NCBI GenBank assembly: GCA_963920635.1
Contig: OY987305.1
Location: 22,654,876 to 22,718,875, forward strand
Length of the DNA stretch: 64,000 bases
Reading direction: 5' to 3'
From: Pseudeuparius sepicola
Lineage: Eukaryota > Arthropoda > Insecta > Coleoptera > Anthribidae
A program made the position numbers and the translations under genes. Shown piece by piece: positions 11,780 through 24,858 of the stretch. Every line of letters starts with the position of its first letter. Within the stretch, counting starts at the first letter, position 1. Under the pieces are notes generated by a model. That model did no database searches, was not told where the DNA came from, and saw nothing but the letters and a program-made list of their open reading frames with translations.

Positions 11780-12510
11780 TCAACCATTTTGATTCCAACA
11801 CTTATGAGAGATTTTCTCAAATTTTCGTATTCCATATATTAAATGGAGGCAAGAATTTTGCACTTTTTGAATTCTATACTTTTGAGTTTGAGTTAAACAA
11901 TTACCATAAACAACATCCGCATGGTTGAACACGGACAGAACGAGAGAATCACACAACAACCTTTTGAGTTTCACCGACAAGTCATGACGACTGGAATAAA
12001 CCAATTTTAACCCGACGTATGCACGTTGAATACAATCTGAGACATGCCGCTCAAACCGTAGAGAATTGTCAAACATAAGGCCAAGATTCCGGACATTATT
12101 TTTTACTTCTAGTGCATTGTTATCTATTGTTACATCAACCTGATCCTTCACCAAATTAACGTCATTTTTTGGACCAAACAGCATTAGGCAACATTATTTT
12201 GGGTTCAGATGTAAAGAATGTTTCAAAGAGAGAGACCTTAGGTTCTCTAAATCACTATTTAAGTTGTCGATGCCTTCCAAGACATTTTCCTTTTAAAAAT
12301 ATCTGAGTATCATCTGCATAGTATTGGGCTTTACTATGTTTTAGAGCAGTTTGTATATTGCAAGTATAAATGGCATACAGCAGAGGACTAATAACTGATC
12401 CCTGGGGCACACCACATGTTACAGATAATTCTGTTGACACAACACCCCCAACTTTAACACATTGGGTCCTGCCAGCTAGATATGGCGGATGCGACTGTCT
12501 TGCATTTTTA
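11780..12510 (-). pseudogene. Non-LTR retrotransposon reverse transcriptase fragment (CR1/jockey-like)
   Basis: On the minus strand, from about 12510 downward, the frame reads LAGRTQCVKV, then GVPQGSVISPLLYAIY (RT motif with the PQGS turn), then YADDTQIFLKG (catalytic YADD box). The frame breaks near 12255-12190. It resumes with LFGPKN, VRNLGLMFDNSL (RT thumb) and, at 11800-11900, IQKVQNSCLHLIYG, typical of the C-terminus of CR1/jockey-type ORF2. The endonuclease domain and the first half of RT are missing, so this is a short 5'-truncated relic. The clade is not resolved. Confidence 0.85.
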
Positions 12511-12514
12511 TATT

Positions 12515-14705
12515 ATCATTTCATAGTGCGCTTGTGTCTGCATCTTGTCAATGTAGCGCCGATGATGAAAGTAATACTTAATAATGAGTAATGAGTGAGA
12601 GTGAGGGTCTAAGACTCGTGCTGGGCCGTCGCAGCAAATATGGAGATGGAGACGGGTGCCACGGTACTGTACTGCAGTGCCACATAGTTGTCAAAAATAA
12701 TTGCGACATTTTCAAATTCTTAAAATTTTGCCACACGTTCCTTTCATGCTCGAGCATATTCAGCTTTTCCTAGGGAACGTTCCTTTTTATAACCTTTTCT
12801 GTTCATGAGAGTTTTATTTCATCATTTAAGAGACTCGGAACTAGTTTTAAATACCTACGCCTTGTGCGTTTGCAGTGTATTTAGATTCTAACTATCTTAA
12901 GAAATGCTGTATGAAAATTAGCTACTAGGCTCAAGCCGATTTTGCATCTCATAACTCATATGTATTTGTTCTAATGGGAACTACCTACCTTTTCCCTGAA
13001 GCGCATAATTATAATTAAAGTGTTATAACGTTTAAAACGCAAGCAGGGACTGTAGGATACCGGTACTAATAACAGCCATAAAATATTATTATGGTAATTC
13101 GAATGCCATATATTCTCCCATAATGCGATAGACGCTAATGTGATCAGACCTAATTACTTCCAATATTTTAATATAAATTTTTCATTATTTATACTCACGG
13201 TTATAATAATCTGATGGACTTTAAAGAGGAGGGCCAATACTCCATAAAGATTACCAAGAGTTAGTCCTTAATTGCAGGATGAACAGGTATAGGTATAGTG
13301 TATACAAGTTGTTCCAAATCAATATTCACATATTTTAAGTGGTGGCTGTTGAGGAGATTTTATGAAAAAAAAAACCTTCATATAAACATGTGGCCCAAAA
13401 CACTTAGTTCTTGATGTACAGAGAGTTAAAAGTTGAACTCCAAAGTCTTTAATATTTTCGAAACGTTTAAAGATAAGTACACAAATGAAGTTTTAATGAA
13501 TTTAAATTGTATTTCAAACAAAACAAAATGTCAAATTAAATTCACAGATTTCTATATTTAATTAAAATAATCCATAGAAAAAGTACAAAATGCAATGCGT
13601 GCTAAAATAGTTATTTATGTACCAAGGCACTGAAGTTCAACTTTTTATGACTCATGTGGAATTTAGTTGCCGAGGCCTCTGGCAAATAAAATATTATGCT
13701 CAATTTTTTTTACGAAGTGAATGTCTTATTATTTCGACTTGTATGTAATAACAGTTTAGTATTATATTTATCTTGCAAAAGCCTGTATTAATTGTTATAT
13801 TCGGTCAATCCTCGGAACTTTTCAAAATGGACGATTTTCTAAAATCAATATGTGCACTGTCTAATTGCTGCACGGAATTTTATTTGGCAGGACAAATTCC
13901 TTGATATTCTTATTTATCTGTCCTTATTCCCCAACAAGTGTCCAATCAGAAAAAAGAATGAGCTGCGGCCCTCTCGCATTGGAACTATATGCAAATTTTG
14001 ATCGAAAGATAGTTAATATCATATTTATTTTTTAAAAGTACGGAATATTTACTCTAAACATATGTATATTTCTGTTAAGTATACTATTCCTTGAAACTAA
14101 TATTTTCTTTGTTAAATTATTATATTTAAATTTTCTCTGGAACATACATAAGTTAGGCAGCATCCGAAACTACCATTTGTTAATCGTATATTAACTTTAA
14201 TTAATGTCAATAAACGTTTCTCCCAGTGTAAAATGCGAGCATTGTTGAAAATTTTTTGGTGGCACAAATAGCTCGATTTATTTTCAATTGGATTGTTATT
14301 TAATTTTTATTAGTGTTGTAAGCATATAAAATGAAAACTTCACCAGTTGTATGTTGAAAAAAGTAATAAAATATTTGGTAAAAAGGGAGTATTAAATAAA
14401 AATTATTCCGTTAAAATCGGTTTACTGTTGTTTGTGTTAGTCAAAACCTGCTCGGAATGAATGCGAGCTTTGATAGAAAAATTACTGCCGGTTACAGGGC
14501 CATTTTAAAGTGCAAATATCCCAAAAACGGTTGCTCGTAGAGATATCTACAAAGTACGTTTATTCGCATTACAACCTCATATTTATGTCATAGAAACAAT
14601 GCACTTAAAGCTAAAAAAGTTCTTACGTTTTAAAACATGTAAAGTACCGTAGGTGGCGACCCCTCTAAATCACATAAGATCTATGCTATTATTTGAATTC
14701 CTAGC
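12515..14705. other. No gene seen
   Basis: AT-rich sequence with scattered short frames only. I see no convincing repeat pair, tRNA-like structure or splice-linked coding segment here. Confidence 0.4.
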
Positions 14706-14995
14706 CCCCGTCACCAAATTTCTTGCTGATATTTCTGACACCCTGCTCCATCTTAGGTATGGGTATTTCTCTCTTAATTTTAAAAAACCATGTCCCAGCG
14801 TGTAATAACTTTGAAAAGTTGTTTTAGATAAACATTTTTTTTTTTCAGAAATGTTATACTTACATATTGTTTAGCTAACAGAAAAGGGATAATTTAATGG
14901 AAATGATTTCTTTCTTCTTTTTTCAGAAAACGTCAAATATGCAAAATGTCACTTCTGTCCCTGTCCCCAGTACTAAAATTATGACCTTGACCCTC

Positions 14996-15652
14996 AAAGA
15001 AATAACCAAGGATAGAGGGAGTAAAAACAAAAAGTAAACAAAGCCAACATCTTTTTGAGTGATGTCGCGTACTTCATTGTTTACAGCATTTCCATTTCAA
15101 AATAGAAGAGTTTAATAATGAGATTCAATGAAGGCACACCTCCCATAACGCTAAATTAACAAATGTAGTTATTAATTTCATGTATGTAACAATTTTAAAC
15201 TAAAACTAAATTGCGCTGTAATTATAGTATCTAATTATCACTTTAATAAAATCGCCACAGATACCTCAAACCGCCCGACATGGCAACGCTGCTTTTGCTG
15301 CCGCGGGCGCCGCGTCCGTTAACTCAGGGGTATTTGTTTTGTGTATGCCCAGCATGTCAAGTTTTCCGATTGTTTACGTATGCATTTTTCCCGTTTTTAA
15401 GTGTTTTTCTGTTAATTTATAGGCTATTTATTAGTATTTAGGATATAGTGACTGATTTTGTATAGAATGGGACGAAGAAAGTGTGTGGTATGTGGCTAAA
15501 TTGGGATTTCTCAGGATATAACCTTTCTCAGGTAAACGTTGTACACACGGGCCTCCTGTTTGTTTACTTCGGTAAATTTGCATAAGATGTTGGTTGACTA
15601 CAAACGTATGTATTTTAAGGCTGTTGCTCCCTCTATCCTTGGTTATTTCTCT
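14996..15652. mobile_element. MITE-like element with inverted ends
   Basis: The left end AATAACCAAGGATAGAGGGA is repeated in inverted form at 15627-15650. Partial matches continue inward (GCCAACATCTT near 15042 and AAGATGTTGG near 15586). The middle holds a GC-rich stretch (15290-15320). A CCTTGACC motif lies outside each end in inverted orientation. Non-coding. Confidence 0.6.
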
Positions 15653-17199
15653 GAGCCTTGACCATATTTTGCTGGTTAAAATACTATCATTAAAAGACGC
15701 ATTTATTTAAAAAATGAGTGTTGGATATGTACTAAAAATGAAACTTCCCCACGAAAATACAAAAAATAAGTTCCACTTCTCAGCAAATTTAAGTTGTCCC
15801 CAAAGTTTCTAGGTTAGTGCTGTCCCGCTTGAATATTCTTACCCTATAGATGGGTCTGTCATGCAACAAATCATTTCCTGATCGTCTTCAAATGTGACAT
15901 GTTTTTTCATACAATTCTTAGAAGATTTTGGTGAAAAAACGTGACAAACACTGAAAAGGTATTTAAAATAAACTTTTAGTCTTTACTGTCCCTTGGCAGA
16001 AATGTCTTTAACATCTAAATTTGATATTTATCGAGATTTTCGGCGTAAAAACAGATGAAATTACAAGTCTATGCAATCATAATAGAACGGTAAACATAAC
16101 TTACAATTTTTTAGTGCAATAAAACGTGAATAATGTCACATCTGTCCCGTGTCACTGTTTTCCCCATTTTTATTATTTTAAAAGGGGACAGATGTGACTC
16201 AAGAGGACAGAAGTGACATCAATATTGAACTGCTATTGGCTTGGCTATTAATCCGATTTAAATCGGTGTCAAAGCAAGGCGGCAAGCCTTTAAAATAAAT
16301 ATGTCAAGTAATAGAAACTGAAAATAAATTTGAAGAAACCTTTTTACAGAAAAAGGTAACCAGAGATTTTCAAGGGTTCGTTTATGTATTTCCGGACATT
16401 ATAGATATTTACGAATTTACCTACGAAGATGTTATAGGAAAACTAGAAGAACCCACAAATTATGGCCGTGGATTACTAAAATTTAACACCATACCTATAC
16501 CGATTAAAATAAGTTTTAAATACTTTACTAGTTGTTGTTCCCCACAATGCGTGTTCATTTTGTAGAATGTTAATTTTTTGATCAAATTTTCTCAGTTTTA
16601 AATATATTTGACAAGTTAACCTAATAATATATTATTGTGTCACTGCTGTCCTTCCTTTCGTCGCTACTGTCCCCTCGTGTTTTTTACAAAAAAAAAAATT
16701 ATATCATTATTCGCGTTCTGGCTTTTAAAGCTTCATCATGTACCACTAACTAAACCATAAAAACGATACCATAACCAAATTAAGAACTTCCCTTTTCAGT
16801 AGTATAACGTTCTTTTTTACTTCGGAATTAAACTTTTTACAAAAGTACTTTTTCTTTGCAGTCGGTCTGATTTTTGAATATTAAATATTTGACAAACGGA
16901 AATTTATACTGTTTAGCGTATTTCCCGTTCTGATTTCCCTTTCTAGATGCGGGGCTTCCTTATAGCCTGTTTTATTAAGACAGGGAAAACCAGAACCTTG
17001 GCGGAACGGAATGCTCAGGCGTCAGTTTTTTAGAGCGGTATGCTCCGCTTTTACCCAGGATAGCTTTCGTCAGAGAAAAATAATTCCAGAGTGCAAATGT
17101 GGTGTGTTTGAGGGATAGGAGCAAAATTAAACAATATTTCAAGACATCGTATATTGATTAAACAAAGTAGGTAATAAATTCTTTAATAAATAATACAAA

Positions 17200-17560
17200 A
17201 TAAGTCCGGCAAGTCGCGATCGGGGGGGCCCACGGGAGTTCTGGAATTGAGCGGGCAAAAGACCCGGTGGAAACAGCGGCAGGCTGTCTTATAGCCGGCA
17301 ACCACGTGACCAAACGGCGTGCGGCGGCAGCCCATTGGTCGGCGTCGCCGACGTGAATTCGCAAGCGATCCCCTCCACATCGGTCTCGCTGCGGCGGCTG
17401 ACGGCCGGGCAGAGCGCCTAAGGGATGAACCACCCCTGGCGCGTCCTCAGCGGCGGCTCCCTTGGATCGGCGATGTCCTAAATACCCGGTTTCCCAAAAA
17501 GAACGGCGATTCTAGCCCCAGTTTAAGTTAGTAACCCGGTTCTACCCTTATCCGGTATCC
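17200..17560. other. GC-rich island in otherwise AT-rich DNA
   Basis: About 350 bp is strikingly GC-rich, with many CpGs. Frames on both strands are open by composition (for example 17158-17433 minus and 17319-17531 plus). They have no recognisable domain and conflict with each other. It may be the internal regulatory region of the surrounding element. It does not resemble rRNA sequence that I recognise. Confidence 0.5.
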
Positions 17561-18254
17561 CTCTACCCTTATGGTAACATAAGAATTTATTATTAAGCGG
17601 CGGAAAGCCGGAAAATAAGCAAAACCAGGATTTAATTATATGCAATGAAATTCTCGAATATCGGCCTACTATGTAGAAAAAGTCATCGGTGTGAATATAT
17701 AAACTACTACGGCGGATAGCCGGCCGCTGAAACTAGCGCGGCGAGGAATTAAGTGGGTGTTAAAATAAAAATGAAAGCTGGAAATTAGTAACTTCGTTAC
17801 AGTAGAGAAAAAATTAGACAATTTTTTTTTGGTTTTTGCTGCCGCGAATTTTTAAATACTTTTTACCTTTGTTCTAATGAAGTCAACAAGGAGTTAAATG
17901 ACAATAACTTCTTTCGAAATTATTTTAGCTCAACGCTTTTTGTTGCCTTCGTTTTAAATTATTATCTAAGAAAGCCAAGGGGACAGAAGTGAGTTTTATA
18001 GGAAAGTAAACATTTTGCCGGTCCCTTGCCAATGGATATCATTACTTGTTTTACATATATGGGCGTCCATTTTACAAAATTTAAATTCTAAAAAAATGTT
18101 TTGAGGTCATTATTATTTAATACTGTTAAAAAAAATTTTTTTTCAACAATTTCTGCTTTTTTTTTAAGTTAAGGGAGAAATACCCGAATGTTTTTTTGAC
18201 CCCACCTGCAAATTAAACATTTTTCTGGACACCTAAATCAAGAAATTTGGAAAT

Positions 18255-19725
18255 GGCATGCCAAGCATTTTTCACTTTTCAGAAATTAGATAACATCATC
18301 CATATCATTCCAATACGGTGAACAAGCAGATTTGTGCCTTGAGAAATGTTAATAGGGTTGAGGACCGATCCCATCGGGAAGCCGTTGTGCGCAGGTAAAA
18401 CTGCCTCCTTATTAATGCCTGTTGTCCGGCTTTTTTAACACCTGATTTAATTAGATTTATTCAAACACGCGAAACACCTCTGTCCTATAAATATGTTGCC
18501 ATTACTTACATACTAATTAAAAGCCCTGTGTTCTAGACCTAATCTTTACTACAATAATAAAAATGACCATAATTTTGCATTCATTCGTTATCAACGTCAA
18601 ATACAGGCAGCTTTTTATATGTTTAATATTAATCATCCTTTGCCTACGGGTCCCGGCCATAAACTTTGGGAAAAACAGACAAAAAAACGGCAATGTAAAA
18701 AGGCCTTCGCCCTGATGGTGATGCGGTCGTGTCTTTTGCTTTTTAAAATCTGGGTCGCCCCAAGACTCAATATTTCTTTTGCTCTCGGAAAAATATGCAG
18801 ATGTTAATGACATCTCTCAAAAAATTCTTTTTATTTAATCTCCGTGTTTGTCATTCTGGCGCGCATTTATTTTACTGTATTGCTTTATTGTTCTTTGTGA
18901 GGGTGAGGGTGTGTGTGTGTGTGTTCCATCGATAGATTTCGAACGTGAGGTGTTGACGAATTTGGTACACGTAAGTTTGCCTACAATAGGGCAGTTCGGA
19001 TTGCTTTGGGGCAAAACCGGTTAACGGGAAAGGGTATAAATAGAGGGATACAAATTGTTACTATTTAGTTTGTCGTAATAAAATAATTTTTAGAGTGAGT
19101 GATATGTCGTTTCCAAGGTTTTTGGAGCTAAGATATTAAACTTTTTTCAATAAAAAATAAATTACTGAGAATGTTTGTATTTTGCCAGGGGGCGAAGGCT
19201 CGATGAAAGTAAAGAACGTGCCGATATCTAGGTTTGTATATTATTGTTTTAGGATTTGCGTTTCTGAGAAATATTGCCAATTAGTCAACCACCGATAATT
19301 GTTACTTATTATAATACCTACAAAAATATTAATTTCGTTTTGGTCGAAACCCGAATATCGATGGCAACGTATCATTTTTTATACATGCCTTATACAAAGA
19401 GTTTTCTTTCTCCTCATTCTTAATGGCTGTAAACATCATTGTTACACGTTTTTTCATAAATTGCCTCCCAAAGTAAGAATGTAGGTAATTAATCATTCGC
19501 GCGCATATTATATGACGTTCGAGAGCTCGAGTGGCAAGATGCTTTAAAAATCTGTGTAATCTCCTATAGTACGCAAAAAGTAGGTGTCATTGCCATCTCA
19601 AATTACCTCAACTTAAAAAAATGCTACCAATAAAATCATTGCTTCCACGTAATTTTTAAAAATAAGTAAAATGTATTATTTTGAAGAAGTTTGACTTGGA
19701 AAGGGTTTCTTTTCAATTTTACCTA
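18255..19725. other. No gene seen; short GT microsatellite
   Basis: The only feature is a small simple repeat (GTGAGGGTGAGG followed by GT repeats) at about 18896-18923. Open frames at 18517-18813 and 18619-18807 overlap on opposite strands and look accidental. Confidence 0.4.
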
Positions 19726-19727
19726 CC

Positions 19728-20057
19728 TATACTAAAATCGAGCAACTCTTGCGCCTGGCGTAAACAAGAGCACGTGCGTAGAAATATTCGCCAGGGCCGC
19801 ACTGAGGCAGGACCTTTATTTAATTTTAGTTTTACAATTGTTTAAGTACATCAAAATATTTAGGAAAAGAATTATTTGTGGCAGTGTCTAAATAGCTGGA
19901 AACAAGAAAATAAAACCGAAGAACTACACTTTTGCGATCGAGTACGTCCCTGCTGCCGAGTCGGGTGAAATTTTATAGCCGACCGACCAATCGCGGATCG
20001 TCATTGAACACGTGGTTTTATTTACGCCAGGCGTACGGATTGCTCGATTTTAGTATA
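19728..20057 (-). mobile_element. TIR element, copy 1 of a three-copy family
   Basis: Begins TATACTAAAATCGAGCAA and ends with the reverse complement. Subterminal GGCGTAAACAAGAGCACGTG is mirrored by CACGTGGTTTTATTTACGCC. A TA target duplication is possible. The interior carries TTATTTAATTTTAGTTTTAC, which matches copies near 50262-50543 and 54490-54732 in the opposite orientation. Non-coding, and probably Tc1/mariner-type by its TA ends (inference). Confidence 0.75.
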
Positions 20058-20605
20058 AGTGTACAAAACTTGAACGATCTATTTTTTTGCTATTTTTTAA
20101 TGTTTATGAAATTTGTGAAAATTTTAGAAACATTATAGCTTCTTAAAAAATATATTTTATATAACTATATTATTTATCATTATATTCTAAGTTTTTATCA
20201 CTAAATATTGATAACAAAATATTTAAAAAAAAAATTATATTAATTAATGATAAAAGAAAAATTAAATAGGACATGATTTTGTATTTGTATATACTTTTTT
20301 ATCGCGAACAACTTTCTCTTAAACCATTTTTCTCTACAACGCAAAATAAGTATACATTACCTACTCTTGTGCCGCGTTTAAATTTTTGACTCCGCCCCGT
20401 ATACCTCGATGTCTGCATGACATTTTTGGGGCCCTGTTTTGGTTCCAGACCCATAGTCAGTTTTTCATTTCGGCACAAAAAATCCCATTTCGGCACAAAA
20501 AAATCCCATTCTGCTGGCTCCTGTATTGAAAATAAAATACTTTTTGGGAGTTAAGATTAAGGGTGAATAATTGTAAAGAATTGTACAACCCTGCAATTAT
20601 TACCA

Positions 20606-20716
20606 TTCACAATGATAATGAAAATGACAATAGCAATGGCAATGGAAGTGACAATGACAATGGTAATGACAATTACAATGACAATGACAATGATAATGAA
20701 AAATGACAATGACAAC
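20606..20716 (+). repeat. (AATGAC)n-type microsatellite
   Basis: About 110 bp of imperfect hexamers related to AATGACAATGAC, with AATGGC and AATGAT variants. It directly abuts the left end of the large TIR element at 20717. Confidence 0.85.
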
Positions 20717-23700
20717 CCAATAAACATTTTTGGTTACCACAAGTGATACCTAGTTATATAAATGTCATATAAAGGTTGCGGAGTTTTATATGAAAGGAAC
20801 CGCTTATCATCTCCAGTAATTGGAGTTTATAAGGGTTATATAATATCAATATAGGTTATAACAATCCTAGGTTTGCTATACTTGGGTCTGTCCAATAAAA
20901 TCCTGTTACCTTCGTTAAATATACAAGATTTATTTATTACAATTTTTGAGACATTACTATTTTGATCGTACAACTTTAAAATGATAACAGTGTAAAATAA
21001 ATTTTTTATAATGAAGTTAAATTTGAGCAATTACAATAAACTAGGAGAGTTAAATTTAGTTAATAATTGGTTTGAGAACAATAAAAAGGTCGAATTGTCT
21101 TTACAAATACTCTGACTGTTCAGCTATAAGTTCTTTGAACCTTGATCCTTAAGTTGGAACTGAGTGTATCGTTTCTTACGCTCAAACGAGGCTCGTAGAA
21201 GTGTGGGGCGTGGCTAGGGCTTCCTCCGGTCCTTGTCTGCTCAAATAGGCGTTGCAGATGTTGAGGCTAGCAGATATCTCAGGGCGTCGCCGAAGTAGAG
21301 CTGACCAGGAGTCAACACCTATGCCAACGCAACTTCACTCGATGCCTACGCAACTCTCGTCACGTTGTTCCTTCGTCAGAGGGCTGTGATCGTAGCGTCC
21401 TCAGAGATGGTGTGCAAGCATGAACAGATCAGAAAGAAAGTAGCATTAGACAAGGTCTAAGCCTTTTACAGAAATTTATAAACCAATAGGTTACGATTAA
21501 TATTTAAAATTGAATTATGATACTAAAGTTATTAAATATTGACAAATGATGAAAATTAAACGATTAGAACTATACTAAATTAAGGGGAACTATGCATAGT
21601 TTTTTTTTAAATTTTATAGATAATATTATTGAACTGTCCGGAATAGCAAAGTGCTTAATATTTAATAAGAAAAAAATTTTGAGAATGCTCCAGCCCGAAT
21701 TCTTGAAATTTAAGATATTTTAATACTTATTTAACGCGAAAAGTTTATTTGAGACCTGAACGGTAAAATAGAGAAACTAAGAAAGCTGATAAACTAAAGG
21801 CAATATGAATTTATTAGGAAAGTGAAAATATCGGTATCAGATTTACTTGAGTGGCCCGGTACCACAGAATCGAGACCTAACTCGAAAAATAAGAAAGTAA
21901 CGTGTGACCAATGTGACCAAAACTTGAAAATATTCAACAAGATAACAGCCGCAAGATGGTGGGTATTCAAAAAAAGGACAATGCTATGTTTCTGAGTTAA
22001 AGATGGCCGGGGCCTTGGACGAAATGAGTCCTTCAAAAAAATAGCACGTCTAACAAAAAACGCCACAGGTGAGTAGTAAAGTTGCTGAACTAAGCAAAAA
22101 TCAAAAGAAATTACTCACCTGTGGGGTTTTCCAGGAGAAACAGCCACCACCTGCTTGCTGTGTCCCGCGCTTCCTCAGCTACGCAGCCAAAAAGGAAATG
22201 CCTCGGGCAAGCGTCGCTGCCTCACGACGCCGTGGACATAGAAAAGAGAAAAACGCAAAAATATTAGTCACACGAAGTCAATCCCCGATATTAAGACACA
22301 AAACCACTCAAATAAATCACCGATGGCAAAAATTAACTAGATAAAAGCCGAAAATGCCGAAAATTTGGCGGGAAATGGGCAGATGCCTCTGCGCGACTCG
22401 ACACACACGAAGACGGGAGCAAACTCTCCCAGGTCGGACCCTACCGGCCGATCGCTGGCAGGACCTACGTCATCCGACCAATCAGGTTTTAGCAAGACAC
22501 GCATTTAATCAACTAAACAGTATTTATGTTCACATTATGCATCAACAGAACCGAAAAATCGAGTAATTCATAATACAGATCTTTAACTACATACCTGCTG
22601 AAATGTAAACACACACTTGAATTTTTGCATTTTGAATATGCCAGGGTTCGAGGCTAGTACACGGCCATTTCCGTATATAGCGCGCGAAAATTTGAATTAG
22701 TTGAAATTTTAAAATTTGAAAAAGTGGTAATAAAATTGAATACAATGTTATAAATGAATTGAAACTGTACGAAGAATAAATTAGTTATTTAGTATAAGAT
22801 ATTATGAGATATGTTCGAAAATAATGACTTTATGTTAATAACAAAATATAAAAAACGAGTAACGGATTTTGAAATGGAAAAATCCGTTACAAGGTACTAG
22901 GGTTATAATTAAGTGGTGTAAATGTTTCCAACACCATTTTATAGCACTTGGAGTGACCGTTACTATAAGATATATAACATGTTTGTATAAGAGTTTCCAA
23001 TACCTATATTATAAAACTATGATTTCCCGAGTTATATAACAGGATTCCTAATTACTTCTATAAAACCCTGGAGCTAATTGTGTTTTACTGAACACATTAT
23101 ATACCTCTTGGTTGCCAATTTCGTACCAAAATAACCTTTATAGGCTTTTACAACTTTTAGTGATATAAATTACTCTTATACAAATATGTTTTCATTTTAA
23201 AGATGGCTGATTAAACACTTATTATTGTTGATGTAGAGCATTATATTAAAAAGCGAATGAAAAATGTATAACAGGAGGAGAGTAAAAAAAAGTGAAGTAT
23301 GTGTTGTTAATGAGACGAAATTGTTTGAAACTGTGTAAAAGTGAAACGGGTTAAAATAAATTGAAAATCATTGTCGATCTATCCACCGGTATAAATGAGC
23401 CCCACGCAAACTCAAATTTAGTTCAGAACGTGAAAATTAGTGTTTAACGGGTTATCTACCGAAGGTTATGAAATTATTGCAGCCCTTATACATCTCCGAG
23501 AAGTCTTTAAAATAGCTTTGGTTTTATTGTAACACTACTGGTAGCACTATATTACCTTTGGTTTTATAGTAACACTACTGGTAGCGTTATATTACCTTTG
23601 GTTTTATAGTAACAATACTGGTAGCGTTATATTACCTAAGGATATATAGGAAACTTATAGTTTTATAAAAAAGTACTAAAGAAGGTTTATAGCATTGTTT

Positions 23701-24574
23701 CAATTTATGTAACGTTACTCTAAGCCAAGATATATACAACTATATCTTTGCTCTAAGTGATATTATTGTCGCCAAAGCTTTTAAGGGTATATAATCTACT
23801 AAGAGACGCCATGATGCAAATATAGAACAGAATCGACATGACCCACAATTCGAATTTATTAGCATATTTTATTTTATTCCGGGGAAATTTTAACAAAATA
23901 TACTTTTACACGGGCATATTATTTAAACTTTTTTTCTCGTAATTTTTGAAAATTAAAAAAAAACTTTTTTTAATGCAAACAAAATTGCTTATTTAGGAGT
24001 ATTTCGAAGGCCCGTGAATTTGTTGAAGGTATCTTGTTCATATTTGCGGAAAAATTTTCTTGCCACACACAATTTCAAGTATGCATAGGGAAACATCTAT
24101 TATTATACTTAGCAAAAATATTCACATGACCTTTGACATCCCCAACCATAACATTTTGAAGTGAGTGGAAAGGATAGGCGCTCAACAATAGTTAAACAGA
24201 GATTGAAGTAGGCGTCCGATATCTAAATCCCATGAAATATTACTAACACCATTATAGGCAAAGTTTATATGGGTAACTGCCAACCTTATAGAACCAAATT
24301 TAACACTGAAAGGAGCCGGGTTGTATAAGTAGGTTATATAAAGGTGATGGAAACATTTACTCTACTATTGGTTATATACCTACTTTAAAGTCGTATAACG
24401 GTACTAAAATAGGTGCTGGTGACCTTTATAAATTGCTCCATTTAAGTGTTTTAATGGGTTTATAAAGGTAACCGAAATATTTCCGCAACTATATTAAATT
24501 ACTAACAGTGGTTTAAGTTAGGTACCTAATCTAATAGTTGTGGTTACTCTTATAAAACCAAAAATGTTTATTGG
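20717..24574. mobile_element. Large TIR element (3.86 kb), non-coding
   Basis: The two ends are CCAATAAACATTTTTGG and its exact inverse CCAAAAATGTTTATTGG, followed inward by TTACCACAAG-like and TTATAAAAGTAACCAC-like sequence. Both flanks of the interior (20740-20870 and 22910-24560) are dense in short motifs of the type GTTATATAA and TTATAAAGGTAACC. They include a 40-bp unit repeated three times at 23516-23635. The centre (21180-22500) is more GC-rich, with short frames that I do not recognise. No transposase and no clear target duplication (the left flank is a microsatellite). Confidence 0.65.
23516..23635 (+). repeat. 40-bp tandem repeat, three copies
   Basis: Units at 23516-23555, 23556-23595 and 23596-23635 each begin CTTTGGTTTTATAGTAACAC and end GCGTTATATTAC, differing by only one to three bases. 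They lie in the repeat-rich flank of the large TIR element. Confidence 0.9.
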
Positions 24575-24589
24575 AAATTACAGTAATAA

Positions 24590-24858
24590 TGATAAATGCG
24601 CAGGGGGGTCTGACCTGTGAGAGCCACGGGTGTGACAATCCTGCGCTCCCCAGTTACGCAGGGATAGGTCTGGCCTGTGAGAGGGGCAGATTTGTGCCGA
24701 CCGATCACAGGCTTCGTGAGGGGTCGTTGCCACGGCGTTAAAATTAATAATACTAATTGACATGTTTTTCTGTCAGACGTTAATCTGAACATTGTTCTTT
24801 AAAAATAAAGACTGGGTGAATTTTAAAAGTGATTTGGTTTATAGTTCAGAACCAAATT
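24590..24858 (+). repeat. 5' LTR of a Gypsy element (left edge uncertain)
   Basis: 24631 onward (TGTGACAATCCTGCGCTCCC) matches the start of the 3' LTR at 27991. A partial earlier repeat unit lies at 24600-24630. An AATAAAG polyadenylation-like motif lies near 24803. The LTR ends just before the primer-binding site at 24859. The left border may have been trimmed at the neighbouring TIR element. Confidence 0.65.

Larger units (their letters stand above)
14711..18250. mobile_element. Putative large inverted-repeat DNA element (~3.5 kb)
   Basis: The left end region (CCAAATTTCTTGCTGAT.. then GGGTATTTCTCTCTTAATTT near 14765) is mirrored at the right by AGTTAAGGGAGAAATACCC near 18168 and AATCAAGAAATTTGG near 18238. 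Further matching is patchy. Inside are a smaller foldback element, a GC-rich island and a recurring motif relating to GTCACTTCTGTCCC on both strands. No transposase is visible, and the superfamily and target duplication are not determined. Confidence 0.5.

Noticed and set aside
17158..17531. Arg/Ala/Pro-rich frames on both strands
   Set aside because: Open only because of the GC-rich island. The strands conflict and no motif is present.
17200..17560. rRNA gene fragment
   Set aside because: GC-rich, but I could match no conserved 18S or 28S segment.
20606..20716. CRISPR-like or coding repeat
   Set aside because: Simple hexamer microsatellite without spacers; the window is eukaryotic.
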